Assembly: GCF_004365705.1 (NCBI RefSeq)
Contig: NZ_SOBN01000001.1
Span: 620,001 to 684,000 of the forward strand
DNA: 64,000 nt
Reading direction: 5' to 3'
DNA from: Streptomyces sp. 846.5
Lineage (GTDB): Bacteria > Actinomycetota > Actinomycetes > Streptomycetales > Streptomycetaceae
The notes beneath the pieces are model-generated. The model saw only the letters and a list, made by a program, of their open reading frames with translations, had not been told where the DNA came from and did no database searches. This document shows positions 26,024 through 33,586 of the stretch, one piece after another. A program made the translations under genes and the position numbers. Each line of letters opens with the position of its first letter. Position 1 is the stretch's first letter.

Positions 26024-26509
26024 ATGCGTCGCACCGCACTGACCGCTGGAGGCACCGCCCTTGGCGTGGTGCTGCTGCTGGCCGCCAAGCCGCACCACAC
26101 CGTGGCCGTCGCCGCCCCCGCGGTCACCGCTCCCCGGCAGCAGTCGACCGGGTCCGCGTCCGGAGGCTCGTCGGGGTCCTCGTCCGCGGCCTCGCCCAGC
26201 GCGTCCGCCACCGCTGGAGCCGGCAAGAAGACCGGCGTCCGCACTGTCACCGGCGGCGCGGTGGACACCCGCTGGGGCCCGGTCCAGGTCAAGGTGACCT
26301 TCAATGGATCGAAGATCACCGCGATCGACGTCGTCCAGCAGCCCAACAGCAACCCGCGCGACCAGGAGATCAACTCCCAGGCCATCCCGATCCTGACCCA
26401 GGAGGCGCTGGCCGCGCAGAGCGCGAACATCGACGCGGTCTCCGGGGCCAGCTACACCAGCCAGGGCTACATCGGCTCGCTCCAGAGCGCGCTCGACGCG
26501 GCCAAGTAG
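26024..26509 (+). CDS. Secreted FMN-binding domain protein
   Basis: 161 residues. An N-terminal signal-type segment (RRTALTAGGTALGVVLLLAA) is followed by a Ser/Ala-rich linker (residues 38-70) and an FMN-binding domain: GPVQVKVTFNGSKITAIDVVQQP and the attachment-type motif SGASYTSQGYIGSLQSAL, in which a Ser/Thr carries covalent FMN. Encoded directly after the ferric-reductase-like gene, it is probably the extracytoplasmic electron acceptor of that protein, forming a small transmembrane flavin relay under the divergent two-component system. Confidence 0.85.
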   Translation: MRRTALTAGGTALGVVLLLAAKPHHTVAVAAPAVTAPRQQSTGSASGGSSGSSSAASPSASATAGAGKKTGVRTVTGGAVDTRWGPVQVKVTFNGSKITAIDVVQQPNSNPRDQEINSQAIPILTQEALAAQSANIDAVSGASYTSQGYIGSLQSALDAAK

Positions 26510-26522
26510 GGTCCGGCGGGCC

Positions 26523-26546
26523 GGGTCTCAGGGTCTCAGGGTCTCA
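26523..26546. repeat. Three tandem copies of GGGTCTCA
   Basis: Three perfect 8-base units at 26523-26530, 26531-26538 and 26539-26546; the last covers the stop codon of the convergent SDR gene. Confidence 0.9.
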
Positions 26547-27245
26547 CCCCGCGAGCTGCGGATACAGCGCGCCGAGGTCAGCGGACAGGCCCCGCTTCAC
26601 CTGCCGGGACACCTCGTCGACCAGCACCTCGGCGGCGTTCGCCTCGATACCGTCCAGGGCCTGCCGGGCGACCTCGGCCGGCGCGGTCTTCGGCGCGTCG
26701 ACGTGGGTGACCAACTCAGTGTCGACATAGCCGACATGAAGACCCGTCACCTGGATCCCGCGCGGAAGCAGCTCCAGCCGCAGCGAGTTGGTCTGCGACC
26801 AGAGGGCCGCCTTGGAGGCGCTGTAGGAGCCGGCCAGCGCCACCCACGACAGCACCGAATGGACGTTCAGCAGGTGGCCGCCGCCGTTGCGCTCGATGAT
26901 CGGGACAAAGGCGCGGGCGGTGAGCAGCGGACCGTAGAAGTTGGTCTCGAACTCGTTGCGGACGTCCTCGACCGGGGAGCCCAGGAAGGACGCGTTGATC
27001 GCCCGTCCGGCATTGTTGATCAGGATGGTGACGTCCTGGGCCTGCGCCGCCGCAGCCGCCACCGCGGCGGGGTCGGTCACCTCCAGGGCGAGCGGTACGG
27101 CGTCGGGGTGCCGGACGGTGGAGGCGTCGCGGGCGGTGGCGTAGACCTTCTTGGCGCCGCGCTGGTACAGCTCCTCGACCAGGGACTTTCCTATGCCCCG
27201 GCTTCCGCCGGTGACGAGGACGGTGGCGCCTGAGATCGCAGTCAT
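26544..27245 (-). CDS. SDR-family oxidoreductase
   Basis: 233 residues from the ATG at 27245. TGGSRGIGKSLVEELYQRG binds NADP; NNAG is present; the catalytic residues are in HSVLSW and YSASKAAL (Tyr-x3-Lys). Classical SDR of unknown substrate. It is divergent from a TetR gene across a 24-bp palindrome and is very likely repressed by that TetR. Confidence 0.88.
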   Translation of the reverse strand: MTAISGATVLVTGGSRGIGKSLVEELYQRGAKKVYATARDASTVRHPDAVPLALEVTDPAAVAAAAAQAQDVTILINNAGRAINASFLGSPVEDVRNEFETNFYGPLLTARAFVPIIERNGGGHLLNVHSVLSWVALAGSYSASKAALWSQTNSLRLELLPRGIQVTGLHVGYVDTELVTHVDAPKTAPAEVARQALDGIEANAAEVLVDEVSRQVKRGLSADLGALYPQLAG

Positions 27246-27276
27246 GGGTTTTCTCCCTCGGGGGGTCGTGCCGACA

Positions 27277-27300
27277 AGTGGAAAACGATCGGTTTCCACT
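27277..27300. promoter_or_regulatory. 24-bp palindromic TetR operator
   Basis: AGTGGAAA (27277-27284) and TTTCCACT (27293-27300) are perfect inverted arms, and the spacer ACGATCGG contains the palindrome CGATCG. A degenerate second copy (CGATCTGTTTCCC) follows at about 27311-27323 toward the TetR gene. It lies between the divergent SDR and TetR starts. Confidence 0.75.
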
Positions 27301-27352
27301 CAACGTACACCGATCTGTTTCCCATCGCCACCACCCGGCGTACCCTCGACCC

Positions 27353-27940
27353 ATGACCACGTCCGCGCCCCGCACCCCCGCCCGTCCGACGCCCCGCGAG
27401 CGCCTGCTCGACGCCGCCGCCGGGCTCTTCTACCGCGACGGCGTGAACGTCGGCGTCGACGCCCTGTGCAAGGCGGCCGGGGTCTCCAAGCGCTCCATGT
27501 ACCAGCTGTTCGACAGCAAGGACGAGGTGCTGGCGGCGAGCCTGGAACGCAGCGGCCCCACCTACCAGGCGCTGCTGCTCCCGCTGCCGGACGACCCCCG
27601 CCCTCCCCGTGCGCTGCTGCTGCACGTGTTCGAGCGACTCGACCTGCTCTCCACGAGCCCGGCGTACCAGGGCTGCCCGTTCGTCTCCACCGCGACCGAA
27701 CTCAAGAACCCGGACCACCCCGCGAGCGTGGTGGCCCGGGCCTTCAAGCAGGAGCTCACTGCGTTCTTCCACGCCCAGGCCGCTCGCGGGGGCGCGCCCT
27801 CCCCGGAGACCCTGGCCCGTCAGCTGACCATCGTCTTCGACGGCGCCGGCGCCCGCGTCGTCGTCCAGGGCCGGCCTTTGGACGGCCTGGCCACCGCGAC
27901 GGCGACCGTCCTCCTGGACGCGGCCGGAGTTGTCGCCTGA
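27353..27940 (+). CDS. TetR/AcrR-family regulator (local repressor of the SDR gene)
   Basis: 195 residues from the ATG at 27353. The HTH is in RERLLDAAAGLFYRDGVNVGVDALCKAAGVSKRSMYQLFDSKDE (about 14-55). The C-terminal ligand domain is of the type with YQGCPFVSTATEL. Divergent from the SDR; the palindrome at 27277-27300 overlaps both promoters, so it probably represses both genes. The ligand is unknown, possibly the SDR substrate. Confidence 0.88.
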   Translation: MTTSAPRTPARPTPRERLLDAAAGLFYRDGVNVGVDALCKAAGVSKRSMYQLFDSKDEVLAASLERSGPTYQALLLPLPDDPRPPRALLLHVFERLDLLSTSPAYQGCPFVSTATELKNPDHPASVVARAFKQELTAFFHAQAARGGAPSPETLARQLTIVFDGAGARVVVQGRPLDGLATATATVLLDAAGVVA

Positions 27941-27946
27941 GAGAGG

Positions 27947-30103
27947 TCAGACCTTGGCGAGGTCGAGGCGCTCGCCCTCTATGTCGGGGTCCGGGACGTA
28001 GCGGGAGAACCAGCGGGGGTGGTACCAGGCCCTGGCGCCGAGGACGGCCATGGCGGCCGGGACCAGGGTGAGCCGGACCACGAAGGCGTCGACCAGAACC
28101 CCGACGGCGAAGCTGAAGCCGATCTCCTTGACGGTCGGTTCGGGCGCGAAGATGAACGACACGAAGATCGACGCCATGATCAGCGCGGCCGCGCTCACGA
28201 CGCGGGCGGACTGCCCGGTGCCCAGCACCACCGCCCGGCGGGCGTCACCGTTCCTGGTGAACTGCTCCTTGATCCGGGAGACGACGAAGACCTCGTAGTC
28301 GCTGGACAGCCCGAACATGATCGCCAGCAGGATGACCGGCAGAAAGCTCAGGGTCTGGGTCGGCTCGATGCCCAGCAGGTGCTTGCCCCATCCCCATTGG
28401 AAGACGGCGACCTCGGCCCCGAACGCGGCACCGGCCGACAGCAGGAAGCCGATGATGGACTTGATCGGCACGATGACGGTCCGGAAGGCGAACGTGAGCA
28501 GCACGAACGCCAGGGCCACCACGGTGACCAGGAAGACCGGCAGAGCTCCGGCGAGCTTCGCGGAGACGTCGATGTTGGTGGCGGTGACGCCGCCGACCAG
28601 CAGGTGGGCGCCGGTGCCTGACTCCAGCGCGCCGCGCCGGTCCCGGATGTGGTGGACCAGGTCGGTGGTGGCGGGGTCGTTGGGGCCGGTGGTCGGGACG
28701 ACGTTGATCAGGGCGATGTCGTTGGTGACGACGGCGACCGAGGACGAGGCGACGCCGGGGACCTGGCTGATCGCCGCGCTGATCTGCCGGGCCTGGCCTG
28801 CAGTGGACACGTTGTCGGCGACGACCGTCAGGGCGCCGTTGTAGCCGGGACCGAAGTGCTCGGTGGTCAGGTCGTAGGCGCGGCGGGAGGTGTCGCTGGT
28901 GGGCAGCGACCCGTTGCCGGGCAGGCCCAGATCCACGCTCGCCACCGGGACGGCCAGCACCCCCAGCGCGATGACGCCGATGACCAGGATCGGGACGCGA
29001 CGGCGGACCACCCAGCGGGCCCAGCGGGTGCCGGTCAGCCGGTCGGAGTCGGTGGCGGCGGTACGGCTGGCCGGCTCGGCGCGTCGCAGCAGCGGCAGCC
29101 GGCTGAAGCGGGCCGCGCGCCGGCCGAGCAGTCCGAAGGCGGCCGGGACCAGGGTCAACGCCACGAGCAGGGCCAGGGCGACGGTGGCCGCGGCGGCCAG
29201 CCCCATGGTGGTGAGGAAGGGGATCCCGACGACCGAGAGCCCGCACAGGGCGATGATCACGCTCAGCGCGGCGAAGACGACGGAGCTGCCCGCGGTGCCG
29301 GCCGCGCGGCCGGCCGCGTCCTCGGGTTCGTGGCCCTCCAGGAGGTAGGTGCGGTAGCGGGCCAGGATGAACACGCCGTAGTCGATCCCGCAGGACAGGC
29401 CGAGCATGGTGGCCACGGACGTCGCCGAGGAGGCGATGTCGGTGACCGCCGCCAGTGCGGTGATGCCCATCATCGTGGTGATCAGGCCGAAGAAGGCAGT
29501 GATGATCGGCAGGCCGGCCGCCACCAGCGAGCCGAACGTCAGACACAGGATGACCAGCGCGACGGCGATCCCGATGCTCTCGGAGCTGGCGCCGGCGGCT
29601 GCCTTGGGATAGACCGCTCCCCCGAACTCCACCTGCACCCCGGCGTCGCGGGCGGCCGAGACGGCCGGGTTCAACTGGTCCATGGTGCCGGCCTTCACCT
29701 CCGCGGCCTGCGTGTCGTAGGTGACGCTGCCCAGCGCGACCCGCCGGTCCGGCGAGACGGCCTTGGCCTGGAAGGGGTTGGTGGCACTGGCGACCTGGCT
29801 GACCTTGCCCAGAGCCGTGACCGCCCGGTCGATGGCGGCCTGGTTCGCCGCGCTGGTGATGTCCCCGTCCCTGACAGCGAACACCACCTGGGTGGAGGCC
29901 CCGGAGGCGGCCGGCAGCTTGTCCTCCAGCAGGGTCAGGGCCTGCTGCGCCTCGGTCCCGGGGATGGCGATGGCGTCATTGGTCTTGCCGCCGCTCGCGC
30001 CGGCGATCACGACCGCCGCGACGACGACCGCCACCCACGCGGCCAGCGTCCTCCAGCGGTTCCGGAAGCACCAGCGTGCGATGCGGTACAGGTACGTGGA
30101 CAA
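27947..30103 (-). CDS. MMPL-family RND transporter
   Basis: 718 residues with a TTG start after a GAGGAG site. Twelve membrane helices in two repeats, each preceded by a large periplasmic loop (about 45-170 and 395-535). MMPL marks include the pairs of polar residues in GLSCGIDYGVFILARYRTYLLEG (first half) and FGLSSDYEVFVVSRIKEQF (second half), which form the proton relay. Such proteins export lipids, polyketides or toxic compounds. It is divergent from a TetR gene with inverted repeats between them. Confidence 0.9.
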   Translation of the reverse strand: MSTYLYRIARWCFRNRWRTLAAWVAVVVAAVVIAGASGGKTNDAIAIPGTEAQQALTLLEDKLPAASGASTQVVFAVRDGDITSAANQAAIDRAVTALGKVSQVASATNPFQAKAVSPDRRVALGSVTYDTQAAEVKAGTMDQLNPAVSAARDAGVQVEFGGAVYPKAAAGASSESIGIAVALVILCLTFGSLVAAGLPIITAFFGLITTMMGITALAAVTDIASSATSVATMLGLSCGIDYGVFILARYRTYLLEGHEPEDAAGRAAGTAGSSVVFAALSVIIALCGLSVVGIPFLTTMGLAAAATVALALLVALTLVPAAFGLLGRRAARFSRLPLLRRAEPASRTAATDSDRLTGTRWARWVVRRRVPILVIGVIALGVLAVPVASVDLGLPGNGSLPTSDTSRRAYDLTTEHFGPGYNGALTVVADNVSTAGQARQISAAISQVPGVASSSVAVVTNDIALINVVPTTGPNDPATTDLVHHIRDRRGALESGTGAHLLVGGVTATNIDVSAKLAGALPVFLVTVVALAFVLLTFAFRTVIVPIKSIIGFLLSAGAAFGAEVAVFQWGWGKHLLGIEPTQTLSFLPVILLAIMFGLSSDYEVFVVSRIKEQFTRNGDARRAVVLGTGQSARVVSAAALIMASIFVSFIFAPEPTVKEIGFSFAVGVLVDAFVVRLTLVPAAMAVLGARAWYHPRWFSRYVPDPDIEGERLDLAKV

Positions 30104-30166
30104 GGCAGGAACTCCTCGTTCGACGGGGAAGGGGCGCAGCGGTCGCGTCCCCCACCACCGCCTTAA

Positions 30167-30209
30167 TTGCCACCATAGGCAAAAGTATCCTGAGTGGCAA
30201 ATAAGCCAC
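30167..30209. promoter_or_regulatory. Overlapping inverted repeats, TetR operator candidates
   Basis: TTGCC (30167-30171)/GGCAA (30178-30182), GTGGC (30194-30198)/GCCAC (30205-30209), and the longer pair TTGCCAC (30167-30173)/GTGGCAA (30194-30200). They sit between the divergent MMPL and TetR starts in a locally AT-rich stretch. Confidence 0.6.
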
Positions 30210-30227
30210 CCCTGCTACGCTCCACCC

Positions 30228-30818
30228 ATGGCTGCAGCAGCGACATCCCTCCGCGAACGGTCCAAGGCCAAGCGCCGGGCGGCCATCCAGCGCGCCGCGA
30301 TTCAGCTGTTCGCCGAGCACGGCTACGAGGGCGCCACCATCGCCGATATCGCCGAGGCGGCCGAGGTCGCTCCACGGACCGTGCGGATGTACTTCCCCAA
30401 CAAAATCGACATCGCGACCTCGGCCGCCGACGACATCGCCGCACGTCTGACCGCGACGTTCACGGCCCACCCCGACCTGGCGTTCAGCGAGGTCATCGAT
30501 CGGTGGATGCTCGGCGAGGCCGAGACCACGGATCCGGAACTGGCACGGCTGGTAGCCGCCATGTACGACGCCAACCCGGCCCTGCAGGCCGTGTCCACCA
30601 CCCACATCACCGATGTCGGACGCCTCAGCGGACCCGCCCTCGTGGCAGAGCTCGGCCTCGCCCCCGACGACCCGCTCACCTCCGTCGCCAATGCCGCCGT
30701 CAGTGCCGCCGTGGGCGACTACGTGGTCATCGCCCTCAAGGACGGCGTACCGCGGGAAGCGCACCGGCAGTTCATGCGCTATCTGCGCGCCATCATCGGC
30801 GCCGCCCGGGACGACTGA
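30228..30818 (+). CDS. TetR-family regulator (of the MMPL gene)
   Basis: 196 residues from the ATG at 30228. HTH: AAIQRAAIQLFAEHGYEGATIADIAEAAEVAPRTVRMYFPNK (about 18-58). The C-terminal domain is of the AcrR multidrug-type fold, without a recognisable ligand motif. Divergent from the MMPL exporter and adjacent to inverted repeats, so autoregulated control of export is expected. Confidence 0.88.
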   Translation: MAAAATSLRERSKAKRRAAIQRAAIQLFAEHGYEGATIADIAEAAEVAPRTVRMYFPNKIDIATSAADDIAARLTATFTAHPDLAFSEVIDRWMLGEAETTDPELARLVAAMYDANPALQAVSTTHITDVGRLSGPALVAELGLAPDDPLTSVANAAVSAAVGDYVVIALKDGVPREAHRQFMRYLRAIIGAARDD

Positions 30819-30854
30819 CCGTCACATCCGGGGGCTGGTACAGACTGTGCGGTC

Positions 30855-31322
30855 ATGGAGACACAGATCGAACCCGCCCGGGTCACCGACATCCACCAGG
30901 TTCTCGCCGACCACTCCCGCTACTGGGGCGAGCGCGACCTCCGCTCGCTGCATCTGCTGTCGCTGGTGCAGGAGTTCGGCTCGACCTGTCTCATCGCCCG
31001 GGCGGAGGACGGGATCCGGGGCTACCTCATCGGATTCGTCACCCCGGTCGGCGTCGGCTACGTCCATCTGATCGCCACCCGGGACGACTCCCGCGGCGGC
31101 GGGCTCGGGCGGAGTCTGTACGCCGCGTTCGCCGACGCCGCGCAGCGCCAGGGAGCGGTGCGGCTGAAGGCGATCACCTCGGTCGCCAACGCCGGCTCGA
31201 TCGCCTTCCACCGCACGCTCGGCTTCGACGTACGGATCGAGGACGACTACAACGGCCCAGGGCAGGCCATGATCGTCTTCACCCGGCCACTGCCGTTCGA
31301 GGGGACCGTCCGGAACTGCTAA
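30855..31322 (+). CDS. GNAT-family N-acetyltransferase
   Basis: 155 residues. The acetyl-CoA loop is recognisable in YVHLIATRDDSRGGGLGRSLYAAFADAA (R/Q-x2-G-x-G/A), and the final HRTLGFDVRIEDDYNGPGQAMIVFTRPL matches GNAT strands 6-7. The substrate is unknown. It begins 36 bases after the TetR gene and may be co-transcribed with it. Confidence 0.85.
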   Translation: METQIEPARVTDIHQVLADHSRYWGERDLRSLHLLSLVQEFGSTCLIARAEDGIRGYLIGFVTPVGVGYVHLIATRDDSRGGGLGRSLYAAFADAAQRQGAVRLKAITSVANAGSIAFHRTLGFDVRIEDDYNGPGQAMIVFTRPLPFEGTVRNC

Positions 31323-31382
31323 TCTCTGCGCACCCCACCGTGATTGACGCGGTGACACAACACCATAGAGAGACGGGGAACC

Positions 31383-31868
31383 ATGGCGATTCGCCGGGCC
31401 AAGATGAAGGCTCAGGTCATCGAGAAGCTCTCCCAGGCAGCCCCGCCCGGAGAGACCTTCATCGCCTGCGTGCACACCGAGACGGGGCCCAGCCCCTGGC
31501 TCAACGCCATATTCGACGAGATTCCACTTGTCGGCATCATCGTCGCATTCACGCGCAAGTTCTACTTCCTGACGCTGACCAACACGTCGATCGTGGTCAA
31601 CTCCGCCAGCCGCTGGACCAATCGTCCCGGTGACGTCGTCGCGGTGTTCCCGCGGGCCGGCTTCCCGGTCAGCCGGATCAAGCGCGCCTCGGTGTGGAGC
31701 TCGATGTACGTGGAGCTCACCCCGGGGTCCAAGCCGATCCGGCTCAACGTCCACCGCTACTGGCGCGCCGAGCTCGACCAGGTGATCGCCGCCTTCCCGC
31801 AGGCGGCCGTCTTCACCGGCGCCGTCCCCGGCCAGCCGACCGGCCAGGACGCCGCCAAGACGGTCTGA
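31383..31868 (+). CDS. Hypothetical protein, possible PH-like domain
   Basis: 161 residues not assigned to a named family. A hydrophobic middle (LVGIIVAFTRKFYFLTLTNT) is followed by alternating strands (SIVVNSASRWTN, AVFPRAGFPVSRIKRASVW, MYVELTPGSKPIRLNVHR) and a helix at the end, the pattern of bacterial PH-like proteins. No signal peptide. Preceded by a good spacing and GACGGGGA site. Isolated between a GNAT and a convergent oxidoreductase gene. Confidence 0.65.
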   Translation: MAIRRAKMKAQVIEKLSQAAPPGETFIACVHTETGPSPWLNAIFDEIPLVGIIVAFTRKFYFLTLTNTSIVVNSASRWTNRPGDVVAVFPRAGFPVSRIKRASVWSSMYVELTPGSKPIRLNVHRYWRAELDQVIAAFPQAAVFTGAVPGQPTGQDAAKTV

Positions 31869-31937
31869 CAGCCGAGAACATGCGGACGCGAGGGCCTCCG
31901 AACCGCCGCTGCGGTCGAGGCCCTCGGGTCCGTGGTC

Positions 31938-32861
31938 TCACTTCGCCAACTCCCCCAGCAGCTCCCAGGTCCGGCGACGATCCGCGTCCCCGGCGACCTC
32001 CGTCCCGGAGAACACCACCTCCGTCGCCCCGGCGTCCCGATAGCGCCGCACCTCGGCGGCGACCGTCCGTTCGTCACCGACGACGGCGACGTCGGCGGCC
32101 CGCCTGCCGCCGGAGAGCTCGATGACCCGTGCGTAGGAGGGGATCCGCTCGTAGAACGCGAGCCGTTCGGCGACCTTCTCGCGCACCGAGTCGGCATCGT
32201 CGGTCACCACGCCGGACACCAGCGCCACGATCCTGGGCGCGGGACGACCCGCGGCCTCCGCCGCCTTGTTGACGGCCGGCACTATGTGCTCGGCCAGGGC
32301 GCGAGGCCCGGCGAGATACGGCAGAATCCCGTCCGCCAACTCACCGCTGGCCCGCAGCGCCTGCGGTCCCATGGCGGCGACCAGCAACGGCACCCCGGCC
32401 TCGGCGCCCGGCACCCGCGCGGGCAGCGGCGTCGTCGCGGTGAGCAGCTCACCGTGGAAGTCGGCGGCGCCCCTCTCGGTCAACTGCCGGAGTGCGATCA
32501 GGAATTCACGCAACCTGGCAATGGGCCGCTGATAGGGGATGCCGAACGCCGCCTCGGTGAGCAGCTTGGTGCCGAGCGCGAGCCCGAGATGGTAACGGCC
32601 GTGCGTGGCCGCCTGCGCGGTCTGAGCCTGGCTGGAGACCAGCAACGGATGGCGTCCAAAGACCGGAATCGCGGACGTCCCCACCTGCAGCTCCGGCACC
32701 TCTCTGCCGACGAGCGCCGCAAGTTGGGGCGAGTCGGCCCCAAAGGTCTGCCCGAACCAAACAGACCGCAGCCCCGCCGCCGCGGCCTCCCCGGCAAGCT
32801 CCACACTGACGTCGATCTGGTTGCCCGCGTCCGGCGCGGTGAGTGCTACTCCGACTGTCAT
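31938..32861 (-). CDS. LLM-class (F420-dependent type) oxidoreductase
   Basis: 307 residues from the ATG at 32861 (GAGGTGG site). It has the luciferase-like TIM-barrel features: GLRSVWFGQTFGADSP, the cofactor-side segment GRYHLGLALGT, and VPLLVAAMGPQALRASGELADGILPYL near the C-terminal half. Actinobacterial members commonly use F420 rather than FMN, but the cofactor is not proven by sequence here. The substrate is unknown. Confidence 0.82.
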   Translation of the reverse strand: MTVGVALTAPDAGNQIDVSVELAGEAAAAGLRSVWFGQTFGADSPQLAALVGREVPELQVGTSAIPVFGRHPLLVSSQAQTAQAATHGRYHLGLALGTKLLTEAAFGIPYQRPIARLREFLIALRQLTERGAADFHGELLTATTPLPARVPGAEAGVPLLVAAMGPQALRASGELADGILPYLAGPRALAEHIVPAVNKAAEAAGRPAPRIVALVSGVVTDDADSVREKVAERLAFYERIPSYARVIELSGGRRAADVAVVGDERTVAAEVRRYRDAGATEVVFSGTEVAGDADRRRTWELLGELAK

Positions 32862-32971
32862 GCCACCTCGAACGACCAACCAGCGGCCGCGCATTCCGGC
32901 CTTGCCTGCCCGCTCTGCTGATCCCCCGTCACAGCCCGGCAGCCGACCCTGCCGCCGACCCGACCTCCCTG

Positions 32972-33586
32972 TCAGTCGGCGGTTGAGCCGGCGGCCTTGA
33001 GCAGCTCGGCCAGTCGGGTCGTGTCGATCAGGTGGGCGCGGGACGGGAAGACCTCGTTGACCAGGATTCGGTTGACCTCCGGGTGGGGGTCGGCGACGCC
33101 GTCGGTCAGGACGTAGACGCGGTAGTCGCGGTCGGCGGTGTCGATGAGTGTGGAGAGGACGACGCCGCCGGTGCTGACGCCGGAGAGGATCAGGGTGTCG
33201 ATGCCGCGGTCGCTCAGCTGCTGGTGGAGGTCGGTGGTGGAGACCGAGCCGAAACGGATCTTGCGGACGACGATGTCACCGTCCTCGGGGGCGATCCGCT
33301 CGTCGATCCGGGTGGCCTCGTCCTCGTGGTGGAGCATCTTCGCTGCGGCGACCGCGCTGAAGGTCTTATTGGTCTCCGGGACTGCCGCCCAGTCGTCCTC
33401 GGTGAAGGCGACGCGGACGTAGCCGATGGTGCCACCGGCGGCGCGGACGTCCGCGATCGCGCCCCTGACCCGCTCGACCAGCGCGTCGGGCTCGGGGACG
33501 GCCGCGACGATCCCGTTCTGGAAGTCCATCGCCAGCAGGGCGGTGCGCTTGGGGTCGATCTCGGGGAGGGCAGGGGTGGTGCTCAT
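32972..33586 (-). CDS. Isochorismatase-fold hydrolase lacking the cysteine
   Basis: 204 residues. Asp21 (AMDFQNG) and Lys109 (VVRKIRFGS) of the fold are kept, but in GVSTGGVVLST the position of the catalytic Cys (GxxTxxCV) is Val142. True isochorismatases also lack the Cys and work through the Asp, so hydrolysis of a vinyl ether or another non-amide substrate is possible. Last gene of a marR-MFS-hydrolase operon; its ATG overlaps the MFS stop by one base (TAATG). Confidence 0.82.
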   Translation of the reverse strand: MSTTPALPEIDPKRTALLAMDFQNGIVAAVPEPDALVERVRGAIADVRAAGGTIGYVRVAFTEDDWAAVPETNKTFSAVAAAKMLHHEDEATRIDERIAPEDGDIVVRKIRFGSVSTTDLHQQLSDRGIDTLILSGVSTGGVVLSTLIDTADRDYRVYVLTDGVADPHPEVNRILVNEVFPSRAHLIDTTRLAELLKAAGSTAD

